Below, piece by piece: positions 6,287-15,073 of a DNA stretch of 64,000 bases. The stretch lies in contig JBFWSW010000001.1 of NCBI GenBank assembly GCA_050248155.1, positions 1 through 64,000 on the forward strand. The letters run 5' to 3'. The notes beneath the pieces were generated by a model. That model was not told where the DNA came from and made no database searches. It saw only the letters and a program-made list of their open reading frames with translations. The position numbers and the translations under genes were made by a program. Every line of letters begins with the position of its first letter. Position 1 is the stretch's first letter. This DNA is from VFMC01 sp050248155. GTDB lineage: Bacteria > Actinomycetota > Acidimicrobiia > Acidimicrobiales > Ilumatobacteraceae.

Positions 6287-7300
6287 ATGCCCACGTCGAT
6301 GATGGAATCAGTGAGCGCGGCCTGTGACGCCGGGCTGCAACAGATCGCCGCGGCGACGACCGTCGACGAGATCGACGCCCTCGACACCGAACTGCTCGGC
6401 AAGCGGGGTGCCTTCGCCCGCTTCAAGACCCAGCTCGGCGGCCTGCCATCGGCGCAGGACAAGAAGGCTGCGGGCCAGGCGCTGCACGCGGCGACGGGGG
6501 CGGTCACCGAAGCGCTGGCTGCCAGGCGGGCCGAGCTCGCCCGAGCCGAGCGTGAGGTGCGTTTGCAGGCCGAGCGTCTCGACCTGACCGAGGAGCTCAC
6601 CTCACCTCAGCGCGGTCACGCGCACCTCGTGACGCAGGCGTGGGAGCGGCTCGAGGACGTGTTCATCGGCCTCGGCTTCCAGATCGCCGAAGGACCCGAG
6701 GTCGAGACCGACTTCTACAACTTCGAGGCGCTCAACATGCCCCGCCACCATCCCGCCCGCAGCGGCTTCGACACGCTGTTCACCGATTACCGCAGCGACG
6801 GGTCGGTGCTGCTGCGCACGCACACCTCGCCGGTCCAGGTGCGGGTGATGGAACAGGTCGCGCCCCCGATCTACATGGTGATGCCGGGCCGTGTGTTCCG
6901 CCGCGACACTCCCGACGCCACCCACATGCCGGTGTTCCACCAGATCGAGGGGTTGGTCATCGACCGAGGCATCACGCTCGCACACCTCGCGGGGACCATC
7001 GACGCGTTCACCAAGTCGTTCTTCGGCGGCGAGTTCGCCAGTCGGTTGCGGCCGAACTACTTCCCGTTCACCGAGCCGTCGGCCGAGTTCGACATCCAGC
7101 GGCCCGACGGTTCGTGGATCGAGCTCGGCGGCTGCGGCATGGTGCATCCGAACGTGCTGCGCGCGGTCAACCTCGATCCCGACGAATGGGGAGGTTTCGC
7201 GTTCGGGTTCGGCATCGATCGCATGGCGCGCGAGCGACACGGCATCGACGACATCCGCGACATGTACAGCAACGACGTCCGCTTCATCGAGCAGTTCTGA
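6287..7300 (+). CDS. pheS: Phenylalanyl-tRNA synthetase alpha subunit
   Basis: The 337-residue catalytic subunit charges tRNA-Phe as an alpha2-beta2 enzyme with PheT. It has the N-terminal coiled coil (about 1-95), the class II core with motif 1 near GFQIAEGPEVETDFYNFEAL, the RTHTSPVQ segment, motif 2 near GRVFRRDTPDATHMPVFHQ, and motif 3 as GFAFGFGIDRMA, preceded by GGCGMVHPNV. ATG 6287 is preceded by GAGAGAG (6268-6274); an in-frame ATG at 6299 is a possible alternative. pheT starts 7 bp after its stop. Confidence 0.97.
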   Translation: MPTSMMESVSAACDAGLQQIAAATTVDEIDALDTELLGKRGAFARFKTQLGGLPSAQDKKAAGQALHAATGAVTEALAARRAELARAEREVRLQAERLDLTEELTSPQRGHAHLVTQAWERLEDVFIGLGFQIAEGPEVETDFYNFEALNMPRHHPARSGFDTLFTDYRSDGSVLLRTHTSPVQVRVMEQVAPPIYMVMPGRVFRRDTPDATHMPVFHQIEGLVIDRGITLAHLAGTIDAFTKSFFGGEFASRLRPNYFPFTEPSAEFDIQRPDGSWIELGGCGMVHPNVLRAVNLDPDEWGGFAFGFGIDRMARERHGIDDIRDMYSNDVRFIEQF

Positions 7301-7307
7301 GCGCGCC

Positions 7308-9671
7308 ATGAAGTACGTGCTCTCCTGGTTGAACGATCTCGCCCCCGTCGGACACGACGTCGACGACATCGCCGATCGGCTGACGCGCCTCGGCTTGCAG
7401 GTCGAGCGCGTCGACGTCGCCGGTGCGTCGGTGCAGGGCGTCATCACCGCCCGCGTAGTGCGCACCGAGCGGCACCCCGACGCCGCCAAGGTGCACCGTG
7501 TGTGGGTCGACGCGGGTGATGGCGTCGAGCGGCACGTGTGGTGCGGCGCGTTCAACATGACCGCCGGTGACGTCGTCCCGCTCGCCACGCCGGGGACCGA
7601 GATGCCCGACGGACGGGTGATCAACCCCAAGCCGATCCTCGGCATCGACTCGCAGGGCATGCTCTGCTCGGCCCGCGAGCTCGGCCTGGGCGACGACCAC
7701 ACCGGCATCCTCATCCTGCCGACCGACACCACCCTCGGCCTGCCGTACGGCGACGCCCTCGGCATCGAGACCGAGGTGGTCTTCGACTGCGACCTCACCC
7801 GCAACCGGCCCGACTGTTGGGGTCATCTCGGCGCGGCGCGCGATCTCGCGGCGAACCTCGGCGTCGCGATCCTGCCCGGGCCGCCGCCGATCGAACCCGA
7901 CGGGTCGGCTCGGTCGGCTCCGGTCGAGCTGGTCGACGGCGAACGGTGCCCGCGCTTCACGACGATCGTGCTGTCGGGCATCGAGGTCGGGCCGTCCCCG
8001 CAGTGGCTCGCTCGACGGCTGCAGGCGGCGGGCATGCGATCGATCAACAACGTCGTCGACGTCAGCAACGCGGTGATGCTCGAGCTCAACCAGCCCAACC
8101 ACGCATACGACCTCGATGCGCTGGGTGGTCACGGGTTCCGCATCCGCCTGGCGCGCGAGGGCGAGACGATGACCACGCTCGACGACGTGACGCGCACGCT
8201 CACCGCCGACGATCTGCTCATCTGCGACGCGAACGACGTCCCGATCGGCATCGGTGGCGTGATGGGTGGTCTCGAGTCCGAGATCACCGAAGCCACGACG
8301 GTCGTCGCGCTCGAGATCGCGATGTTCGAGCCCACCGCGATGACCCGCACGATGAACCGTCTCGGATTGCGCTCGGAGGCGTCCGGGCGGTTCGAGCGCG
8401 GCGTCGATCCGTACGGCATCGAGCGGGCCCAGGCCCGCTTCGTCCAGCTCCTGCGCGAGACGTGCCCTCGCCTGGTCGTGCACGCCGGCGCCGTCGACGC
8501 CCGGCATCCCTCGCTGCCGCCCGCCGATCGGTCGGTCGCCGTGCGGGTCGCGCAGGTGAACCGTGTGCTCGGCACCGACCTCGACGGTGCAGCGATCGAC
8601 CGGCTCATCACGCCGATCGGCTACACCGTGACGCAGGGCGACGACCCCGGCATCGTCACCGTCGTCCTGCCGTCGTGGCGTCCCGACAGCACCGACGAGA
8701 TCGACGTCGTCGAAGAGGTCGCGCGCCACTTCGGCTACGACGAGGTGGGCAAGGCGGTGCCGAAGTCCACGGTCCACGGACACCTCAGCCCGCAGCAGCT
8801 GCGTCGACGCGCGCTGCGGCAGGTGCTGCTCGGCCTGGGTCTCGACGAGGCGATCACCGACACCTTCCTGCGCGAGCGCGATCTCGTGGCCGCCCACCTG
8901 CCGACCGACGTGGTCCGGATCACGAACCCGCTGCAGGCCGACGAGGACGTCCTGCGACCGTCGATGCGCCCCGGCCTGTTGCGGGCGATCGCGTTCAACG
9001 AGTCGCACCGCCGCTCCGGCGTGTCGTTCTTCGAGATCGGGCACGTGTACCCGCCGGGCGACCGCACCTCCGACCTCCCGCTCGAGTTCGAGGGTCTGGC
9101 CGTGGCGCTCGCGGGGCGAGAGGCCCCCTCGGCGATGGCGGTGTGGCGCGAGATCGCCCGGGCGATGGGCTTCGGCGCGCGCGTCGACCAATCGAAGCCG
9201 CCCGCCGGTCTGCACCCCACGCGTTCGGCGACCCTCTCCGTTGGCCGCGACGCGGTCGGCGCCGTCGGCGAGATCCACCCCGACGTCCTCGATGCGTTCG
9301 ACGTCACCGAGCGCGTCGCGTGGCTCGAGCTCGACCTCACCGCGATGCTCGCCGTCGAGCCGAAGATCGCCCAGTGGCGACCGGTGAGCCGGTTCCCGAG
9401 CACCGACCTCGACCTCGCCTTCGCCGTACCCGAGTCGGTCACAGCCGACAAGGTCGACAAGGCCATCCGTCAGGCAGCGTCGGGCCTGCTCGTCGGGCTC
9501 GAGCTGTTCGACGTGTTCCGCGGCCAGGGCATCGACCCCGGCACGCGCAGCCTCGCGTACCGGCTGCGGTTGCAGGCGCCCGACCGCACGCTGACCGACG
9601 CAGAGGTCGGCGGGGTGAAGGAGAAGGCGGCCGCCGCCCTCGCGAAGATGGGCGCCGTCCTACGCGGCTGA
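7308..9671 (+). CDS. pheT: Phenylalanyl-tRNA synthetase beta subunit
   Basis: The 787-residue beta subunit provides tRNA binding and editing. Starting at ATG 7308 (MKYVLSWLNDLAP), it shows the tRNA-binding OB domain (about 40-150), the B3/B4 editing domain with INNVVDVSN and the LNQPNHAYD segment, the B5 domain with the RPDSTDEIDVVEEVAR stretch, the catalytic-like core, and the C-terminal ferredoxin-like anticodon-binding domain (about 695-787, beginning near PSTDLDLAFAVP). A longer frame reading from within pheS is possible but not supported. Length and gene order are normal. Confidence 0.97.
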   Translation: MKYVLSWLNDLAPVGHDVDDIADRLTRLGLQVERVDVAGASVQGVITARVVRTERHPDAAKVHRVWVDAGDGVERHVWCGAFNMTAGDVVPLATPGTEMPDGRVINPKPILGIDSQGMLCSARELGLGDDHTGILILPTDTTLGLPYGDALGIETEVVFDCDLTRNRPDCWGHLGAARDLAANLGVAILPGPPPIEPDGSARSAPVELVDGERCPRFTTIVLSGIEVGPSPQWLARRLQAAGMRSINNVVDVSNAVMLELNQPNHAYDLDALGGHGFRIRLAREGETMTTLDDVTRTLTADDLLICDANDVPIGIGGVMGGLESEITEATTVVALEIAMFEPTAMTRTMNRLGLRSEASGRFERGVDPYGIERAQARFVQLLRETCPRLVVHAGAVDARHPSLPPADRSVAVRVAQVNRVLGTDLDGAAIDRLITPIGYTVTQGDDPGIVTVVLPSWRPDSTDEIDVVEEVARHFGYDEVGKAVPKSTVHGHLSPQQLRRRALRQVLLGLGLDEAITDTFLRERDLVAAHLPTDVVRITNPLQADEDVLRPSMRPGLLRAIAFNESHRRSGVSFFEIGHVYPPGDRTSDLPLEFEGLAVALAGREAPSAMAVWREIARAMGFGARVDQSKPPAGLHPTRSATLSVGRDAVGAVGEIHPDVLDAFDVTERVAWLELDLTAMLAVEPKIAQWRPVSRFPSTDLDLAFAVPESVTADKVDKAIRQAASGLLVGLELFDVFRGQGIDPGTRSLAYRLRLQAPDRTLTDAEVGGVKEKAAAALAKMGAVLRG

Positions 9672-9703
9672 TCGTCGTTCGGGCTGCGCGCCGGCCGACG
9701 GCG

Positions 9704-10321
9704 TCAGTTCGCGGCGATGTCGTCGGGCGCGTCGGCGATCCACGCCAGCGATCCGCCCTGCCGGCGGACCACGTCTCGCCACAGCTGATCGGGGCGTGGC
9801 GTGAACACGTCGTCGTCGGTCGCGTCGAAGACCATCCACGCGCCGGCGTCCACCTCGGCGTCGAGCTGACCCGGCGCCCATCCGGCATAGCCGCGGAAGA
9901 TGCGCACGCGCTCGATCTGCTCGGCAGCCTCGTCCGGCGCGACCGTCAGGTCGACCGTCCCGATCGAGCCCGTGAGCGCGCCCCAGGTCTCCGACGAGCG
10001 TCCGACCCCTGACGCGACGGCGATGAGCGAATCGTCGCCGACCGGGCCGCCGACGAACATCCGGCGCGGGGGAGCGAGGAGCGGTTGCCACGCCTCGAGG
10101 ACCGCGAGCGTCGCGTCGACGTCGTCGAGCGCCATCGGGACGTCGTGCAGCGTCGCCGGATCGAACTGTCCGCTGACGGTTCCAGTCCGGTTGAGGATCA
10201 GGCCGACCGCGCCGGCGGAGGAGTGCTCGAGGACGTACACGACGCTCCGATCGAAGTTCGGGTCGCCGAGCGGCGGGGTGGCCACGAGCAGGCGGCCGCG
10301 GGTGCTGGGTCCGTCGAGCAC
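9704..10321 (-). CDS. YqgE/AlgH family protein
   Basis: The 205-residue protein starts at GTG 10321 and begins RGRLLVATPPLGDPNFDRSV, the family's conserved opening, followed by VGLILNRT, then FVGGPVG, and RIFRGYAGWAPGQLDAE near the C-terminus. YqgE/AlgH proteins are small cytoplasmic proteins of unsettled function, first linked to alginate regulation in Pseudomonas. The frame is open far upstream on the reverse strand, but that part is antisense to the Hsp70-like gene. It is divergent from that gene and convergent with pheT. Confidence 0.85.
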   Translation of the reverse strand: MLDGPSTRGRLLVATPPLGDPNFDRSVVYVLEHSSAGAVGLILNRTGTVSGQFDPATLHDVPMALDDVDATLAVLEAWQPLLAPPRRMFVGGPVGDDSLIAVASGVGRSSETWGALTGSIGTVDLTVAPDEAAEQIERVRIFRGYAGWAPGQLDAEVDAGAWMVFDATDDDVFTPRPDQLWRDVVRRQGGSLAWIADAPDDIAAN

Positions 10322-10404
10322 ATCTCCATTCTGCCCCCGGGTGGACGCGACCGCGCGTGCGCCGGACGGTGCAGCACCGCGGGAACCGATCCCTCGGGCA
10401 CGCC

Positions 10405-10410
10405 TACACT
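10405..10410 (+). promoter_or_regulatory. Candidate -10 for the Hsp70-like gene (leaderless)
   Basis: TACACT followed by 7 nt and GTG at 10418. The same TACACTCGG sequence precedes the start at 35127. Confidence 0.5.
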
Positions 10411-10417
10411 CGGACGG

Positions 10418-12274
10418 GTGGCGGAGGTGCGATCGGCTGCTGACATCGGCACTCGCCGGCGCGCGATCGGCCTCGATCTCGGCGCCCCGGTGCTCGAGGT
10501 GGCCCGACGGGGGTTCAGCTCGACGTTCTCGAACCAGATGGGGCAGCTGGGCCGCTGGATCTCGGTGCCGGTCGGAGCCGACAGGGTGGCACCTCCGCCG
10601 GTGCTCCACCTGCTCGATGACGTGGTCGGCGCGCTCGTCGGGCGAGCGCCCGATGGCGCACGGGACGACGACGGGCAGGTCGAGCGGATCGGCCTGGCGG
10701 CGCCCGGCTGGCTCGGTTGGGCCGACCGTCACCACGTCACGCGCCTCGTCGATCCGGCCGGTCGCGCTGAGGTCGTGTGGGCCTCGACGCCGCTGGTCGC
10801 CGCATTCGCGACCAGCGCCGTCGGCTCGGCGGCCCTCGACGCGGAGGTCGTCGTGGCCGTCGATCTCGACATCGGGGTCAGCGCAGCGGTCGTCTCGATC
10901 GACCGCTGCGGCGTGCGCGAGCAGGTGGCGGCCGCGCTGGCGCCGTCGACCGGAACCCGCAGCGAGGCCGTGGCGACGGTGCTCGCCGAGCTCGCCTCGG
11001 CGGCGGCGGCGCGCGGGGTGCTCGCCGCCAACCGGATCGTGCTCGTCGCCGACGGTCCTGCGTCGAGCTCGCTGGTCGAAGCAGCGATCCGAGCCCTCGA
11101 CCAGCCGTGGGGCGAGTGCCCCGTCGACGTCGTCCGGTCGCGTGGCGACATCGCCCGCGCGGTGATCGAGCTGGCGGAGATGGACGGGATCGAGGTCGTC
11201 AACGTGGTGCCGTGCGCTGTCGGGGTGCTCCTCGACGACCGCGCCGACTCCGACCTGCACGTCATCGTGCCTCGGCATCAGCCCATGCCCTTCCAGGTCA
11301 CTGCCCGCGTGGACCTCGGGCCCGACGACGGCAGTGACGTCTTCCTCGACCTGTACGAAGCACCTGGCGCGGCGGCCGCGTCGTCTGGCAACGCGGTCAG
11401 GCCGCACTCGCTCGTCCTGTCCGCCCAGCTGGTCCCTGCCGCCGAAGGGGCGGCCGGCGCGGCACCGAGCGCGGCACGGGAGGTCGACGTGCTGCTCGAG
11501 GTCGGTCTCGACGGGTCGCTCAGCGTGTCGCCGGCAGGCGCTGCGAGGGTCGCGACGTGGACGTGTTCGTGGGCGCCCAGCCAGGTCGTGATATCGGTGG
11601 CCGAGCTGGCTCGATCCCAGGCGGGCCGGCTCGCGCGCCTCGACGGATCGTCCGCCTCGCCAGAGGTACCGACGCGCGCACGAGAGATGGCACCACCCAT
11701 CGGGTTGGCCGAGGCGCTCGGCCGCGCCGAGCGGTTCGTGAGCCGCCGCGTCGGCCGTCCGGTGGCCATCCGCTCGGCGATGGCACTCCTCGGGCTGGGT
11801 GATCGTGACGACGTGGCCGCGCTGGCCGGCGGTGCCGACCGGCTCGAGCGCGTCCTCGCCACCTGGGATGACGGCGAGTCGGCGCACACGTTGCGGGTGG
11901 CGCTCGATGTCGCTCGGCGCGCGATCGAGGGTCCGCTCGGGCGGGTGTACGCGGGCGGCAGTGCCCACGAGGTCGCCCGCGAGATCGAGCGCGTCATCGA
12001 GCACCTCGGTGTCGTCATCGGTGCCGTCACCCCCGCCGAGCGCAACCGCCTGATCGACGATGCGCAGCTGCTCGGCCTCGAGCACGATCGGGCTCGGTCA
12101 CTGGTTCACGAACTGATCGACCAGCTGCGGCTCGACACCGATGGTCCGCCCGATCCTGCGCGCGATCGAAATGCACGGGTCGTCGTGGGAGCGCACGGGT
12201 TGCGGCTCGGCGACGCGGACGAGCACGTCGGTCCGGACGAGACCGTCATCCGGGTCCTGCTGCTCGACAGCTGA
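10418..12274 (+). CDS. Divergent Hsp70/DnaK-like protein
   Basis: The 618-residue protein has a degraded Hsp70 layout. RAIGLDLGAP near residue 15 stands where DnaK has the phosphate-1 loop, but the GTT(N) residues are missing. VVVAVDLDIGVSAAVVSID (about 145-165) replaces the phosphate-2 loop. NRIVLVADGPASSSLVEAAI resembles the adenosine motif. A segment VVPCAVGVLLDD through VIVPRHQPMPF parallels the DnaK linker and start of the substrate-binding domain, and VDVLLEVGLDGSLSVSP parallels its characteristic strand. The C-terminal 200 residues are helical. ATP hydrolysis is doubtful; a chaperone-like or regulatory role is inference. Start GTG 10418 is set by a -10 seven bases upstream. No dnaJ or grpE is nearby. 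Confidence 0.65.
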   Translation: MAEVRSAADIGTRRRAIGLDLGAPVLEVARRGFSSTFSNQMGQLGRWISVPVGADRVAPPPVLHLLDDVVGALVGRAPDGARDDDGQVERIGLAAPGWLGWADRHHVTRLVDPAGRAEVVWASTPLVAAFATSAVGSAALDAEVVVAVDLDIGVSAAVVSIDRCGVREQVAAALAPSTGTRSEAVATVLAELASAAAARGVLAANRIVLVADGPASSSLVEAAIRALDQPWGECPVDVVRSRGDIARAVIELAEMDGIEVVNVVPCAVGVLLDDRADSDLHVIVPRHQPMPFQVTARVDLGPDDGSDVFLDLYEAPGAAAASSGNAVRPHSLVLSAQLVPAAEGAAGAAPSAAREVDVLLEVGLDGSLSVSPAGAARVATWTCSWAPSQVVISVAELARSQAGRLARLDGSSASPEVPTRAREMAPPIGLAEALGRAERFVSRRVGRPVAIRSAMALLGLGDRDDVAALAGGADRLERVLATWDDGESAHTLRVALDVARRAIEGPLGRVYAGGSAHEVAREIERVIEHLGVVIGAVTPAERNRLIDDAQLLGLEHDRARSLVHELIDQLRLDTDGPPDPARDRNARVVVGAHGLRLGDADEHVGPDETVIRVLLLDS

Positions 12275-12289
12275 GCGGCTCGCTCGAGG

Positions 12290-13792
12290 TCAGGCGACCG
12301 TCGACCGGCGTTCGGGCGCCCCGACCGGCTGCTCGATCGGGACGGCCGGCGCGATCGGTACCACCTGGGCGGGCTTGCGCTTGCGCAGCTGGCCGATCAT
12401 CCTGCCGAGCAGGTGCTCGGCGGTGTCCATCATGATCTCGAGATCGCCGACGACCGTCCAGTTGTCGACGTAGAACAGGTCGAGTCGGCGGTAGGCGTCG
12501 AACGACGGGCTGTCGCGCGCTTCCACCTGCCAGAGTCCGGTGATGCCCGGCTTCACGAGCTCGCGGCGGCGGAGCTCTTCGTCGAAGTCGACGACCTCGC
12601 TCGGCAACGCAGGACGTGGGCCGACGATGCTCATCTGCCCGCGCAGCACGTTGAGCAGCTGGGGCACCTCGTCGAGGCTCGTCAACCGGAGCAGGCCACC
12701 GATGCGGGTGACGCGCGGATCGACGTCCATCTTGAACAGGGGACCGGAGCGTTCGTTCGCCGCCATCAGCTCGGCCTTGCGGGCCTCGGCGTCGACGACC
12801 ATCGTGCGGAACTTGTAGACGTTGAAGAGCCGACCGTTGCGGCCGACCCGCTCCTGCTTGAAGAGGACCGGTCCTCGATCGGTGAGCTTGATCGCGACCG
12901 AGGCCGCCAGCAGGATCGGCGAGAGGAACAGCAGTGCGAGGAAGCTGACCGTGACGTCGATCGTGCGCTTGGCGACGAAGTCGATGCGGCGTGGGCGGGA
13001 CGGCTCGAGGTAGATCATCGGCTCGTGGGCGAGATGGAGCTGGCGCAGCCGCTGCACGTCGAAGCCGGCGAGCCCGTTCGAGACCTGCACGTGGATGTCT
13101 CGTCGCTGGAGGCGTTTGACGAGCGTCGTGATGTCGGGGTGCTCGGCTGCCGAGGCGCTGAGGACGACACCGGTCACCTCGCCGCGGAGCGCGACCTCGA
13201 TCGTGTCGTCGATCGTGCCCAGCCAGAGGTGGCCGAGGCCGTTGGCCTCCGCGGCGTCGCGGTCACCCACCAGGCCGATGACGCGCATGCCGTAGTCCGG
13301 GTGGTCCCCGATGACGGACACGATCCGGGCGGCGTGTGCGCCACTGCCGACGACCAGCACGTCGCGGGCGTGTGCGCCGCTCTGCCGGGCGCTGCGCAGC
13401 ACCGCCCGCACGACGCTGCGCTCGATGATGAGCAGCAGCAGCATGGCCGCGGCGCCGATCGCGACCTCCTTCAGCCGGATGACCGTGCTGACGTGGGTGA
13501 ACACCATCCGGTCGACCAGCACGAGCGCGAGGCCCGTGTAGACGGTCGAGCGGGCGATCAAGCGGACCTCGATCGAGCGGATCGCGCACAACCTCGACAG
13601 GTAGAGACCCTCGTAGCGCATGACGAGGAGCGAGATGGCGACCGCCGTGGCGGCGACGCCGAACGACTCGGTCGGGCGGCGGTCGTCGAGTCCCATGAGC
13701 AGGACCGGGAGCCACGCGAAGGCGAGGATCACCCCGTCGACGGCAGTCAGCACCGCCTTCAGCCCAGGTGTCTCGATTGGAGCCCGCCTCAC
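12290..13792 (-). CDS. Polyprenyl-phosphate sugar-1-phosphate transferase (exopolysaccharide glycosylphosphotransferase)
   Basis: A 500-residue membrane enzyme that would attach a hexose-1-phosphate to a polyprenyl-phosphate carrier to start exopolysaccharide synthesis (WbaP/CpsE family). The N-terminal half carries about four membrane segments and a CoA-binding-like domain (DVLVVGSGAHAARIVSVI). The C-terminal half is the catalytic domain: KRTIDVTVSFLALLFLSPILL, then DRGPVLFKQERVGRNG, YKFRTMV, LRLTSLDEVPQLLNVLRG, MSIVGPRPALP, and KPGITGLWQV. GTG 13792 is supported by a promoter ending six bases upstream. It stands alone, convergent with the Hsp70-like gene, and no other polysaccharide genes are adjacent. 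Confidence 0.9.
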   Translation of the reverse strand: MRRAPIETPGLKAVLTAVDGVILAFAWLPVLLMGLDDRRPTESFGVAATAVAISLLVMRYEGLYLSRLCAIRSIEVRLIARSTVYTGLALVLVDRMVFTHVSTVIRLKEVAIGAAAMLLLLIIERSVVRAVLRSARQSGAHARDVLVVGSGAHAARIVSVIGDHPDYGMRVIGLVGDRDAAEANGLGHLWLGTIDDTIEVALRGEVTGVVLSASAAEHPDITTLVKRLQRRDIHVQVSNGLAGFDVQRLRQLHLAHEPMIYLEPSRPRRIDFVAKRTIDVTVSFLALLFLSPILLAASVAIKLTDRGPVLFKQERVGRNGRLFNVYKFRTMVVDAEARKAELMAANERSGPLFKMDVDPRVTRIGGLLRLTSLDEVPQLLNVLRGQMSIVGPRPALPSEVVDFDEELRRRELVKPGITGLWQVEARDSPSFDAYRRLDLFYVDNWTVVGDLEIMMDTAEHLLGRMIGQLRKRKPAQVVPIAPAVPIEQPVGAPERRSTVA

Positions 13793-13798
13793 GATTCG

Positions 13799-13827
13799 AA
13801 CATAACCCTGGCGGCTCGCCAGGACAA
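13799..13827 (-). promoter_or_regulatory. Promoter of the sugar transferase gene
   Basis: Reading the reverse strand, TTGTCC (13827-13822), a 17-base spacer and TATGTT (13804-13799) precede the GTG at 13792 by six bases. It is a good sigma-70-type promoter that sets a leaderless start. Confidence 0.65.
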
Positions 13828-13976
13828 TGAAGGGACGGGCTCGTTTGCCGCAAGAAGATGTCAACTTCGTCACGTCGTGCGCGAAACCTCGCGCGGATCG
13901 TCCCGGGGCCTGACAGGATCTTTCGAGAACGCATCCCAGAGTGAGATGATCGCTCGCTGTCCGCGTGAATTCGATG

Positions 13977-14008
13977 GCATGATCATGCACCCGCATGTAT
14001 GATCATGC
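13977..14008 (+). promoter_or_regulatory. argC promoter with candidate ARG boxes
   Basis: Two dyads lie in tandem: GCATGATCATGC (13977-13988), a perfect 12-bp palindrome, and GCATG-N6-CATGC (13993-14008). The -10 element TATGAT (13998-14003) is inside the second dyad and ends 8 nt before the argC ATG. ArgR bound here would block RNA polymerase. argR is in the operon it would control. The match to ARG boxes is by position and dyad form; no consensus search was possible. Confidence 0.6.
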
Positions 14009-14011
14009 GCC

Positions 14012-15073
14012 ATGTCGAGCAGCAACGTCAACGGACGGAAGCGGGTGGCCGTGGTCGGTGCGTCCGGCTACACGGGCGCCGAGCTGCTCCGGCTGTGTGC
14101 GCAGCACCCGACGTTCGACCTCGGGTTCGCCACCGGGGACTCCCAGGCCGGGACCCGTGCCGCCGACGTGTACCCGAGCCTCTCGGCTGCCTATCCGGAC
14201 CTGGTGTTCGAGCAGTTCGACCCCGCTCGCGTCGATGGGTTCGATCTCGTGTTCCTCGGGTTGCCGCACGAGGCCAGCATGTCGCTCGCGCCCCAGCTCG
14301 TGGGTCGCGTCGGATGCGTCGTCGACCTGTCGGCCGCGTTCCGGCTCCGCGACGCGTCGCTGTACCCGCGTTGGTACGGGTTCGAGCACGACCAGCCCGA
14401 GCACCTCGCCTCGGCGGTGTTCGGACTGCCCGAGCTGTACCGCGACGCTCTGCGCGGTGCCCGGCTGGTCGCCACACCGGGGTGCCACGTCACTGCCGCT
14501 GCTCTCGCGCTCGAGCCACTCGTCGCCGGCGGTCTTGCCGACCCCTCGGGCATCATCGTCGACAGCATCACCGGCATCAGCGGTGCCGGCCGTGCGCTGA
14601 AGCAGGGCTCGATGTTCTGCTCGGTCGACGAGGACCTGCAGGCGTACGGACTGCTCGACCACCGGCACACGCCCGAGATCGAGCAGGTCGTCGGACGCAC
14701 GCTGCCGGACGGAACCTGCTCGGTGGTGTTCACACCGCACCTCGCACCGCTCAACCGGGCCATCCTCGCGACGTGCTACACACGCCCGACGGCGTCCGTC
14801 AGCACCGACTCGCTGCTCGACACGCTTGCGGCCGCCTACTCGGGCGAGCCGTTCGTCGTGGTCGGGCCCACCTCGCCGTCCACCAAGGCGGCGCTCGGCA
14901 CGAACACAGCGTTCCTCACCGCCCGCTTCGACGAGCGCACCGGGACGATCATCTCGATCTGCGCGATCGACAACCTCTGCAAAGGCGCGAGTGGTGGCGC
15001 GGTGCAGGCGGCCAACGTCGCGCTCGGCCTTCCCGAGACATCGGGACTGCAGAAGGTGGGCCTCTACCCGTGA
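14012..15073 (+). CDS. argC: N-acetyl-gamma-glutamyl-phosphate reductase
   Basis: ArgC reduces N-acetylglutamyl phosphate to the semialdehyde with NADPH. The 353-residue protein has the Rossmann loop VAVVGASGYTGAELLRL near the N-terminus, the FLGLPHEAS segment, the catalytic Cys158 in ATPGCH, and the conserved SITGISGAGRALKQ and TPHLAPLNRAI stretches, ending with NLCKGASGGAVQAANVALGL. ATG 14012 is eight bases after the -10, so the mRNA is likely leaderless. It is the first gene of argCBDFRH and is coupled to argB by a GTGA overlap. Confidence 0.96.
   Translation: MSSSNVNGRKRVAVVGASGYTGAELLRLCAQHPTFDLGFATGDSQAGTRAADVYPSLSAAYPDLVFEQFDPARVDGFDLVFLGLPHEASMSLAPQLVGRVGCVVDLSAAFRLRDASLYPRWYGFEHDQPEHLASAVFGLPELYRDALRGARLVATPGCHVTAAALALEPLVAGGLADPSGIIVDSITGISGAGRALKQGSMFCSVDEDLQAYGLLDHRHTPEIEQVVGRTLPDGTCSVVFTPHLAPLNRAILATCYTRPTASVSTDSLLDTLAAAYSGEPFVVVGPTSPSTKAALGTNTAFLTARFDERTGTIISICAIDNLCKGASGGAVQAANVALGLPETSGLQKVGLYP

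Noticed and set aside
10422..12085. Long upstream extension of the AlgH-like gene on the reverse strand
   Set aside because: The extension is antisense to the Hsp70-like gene and has no conserved sequence; the family N-terminus begins at GTG 10321.
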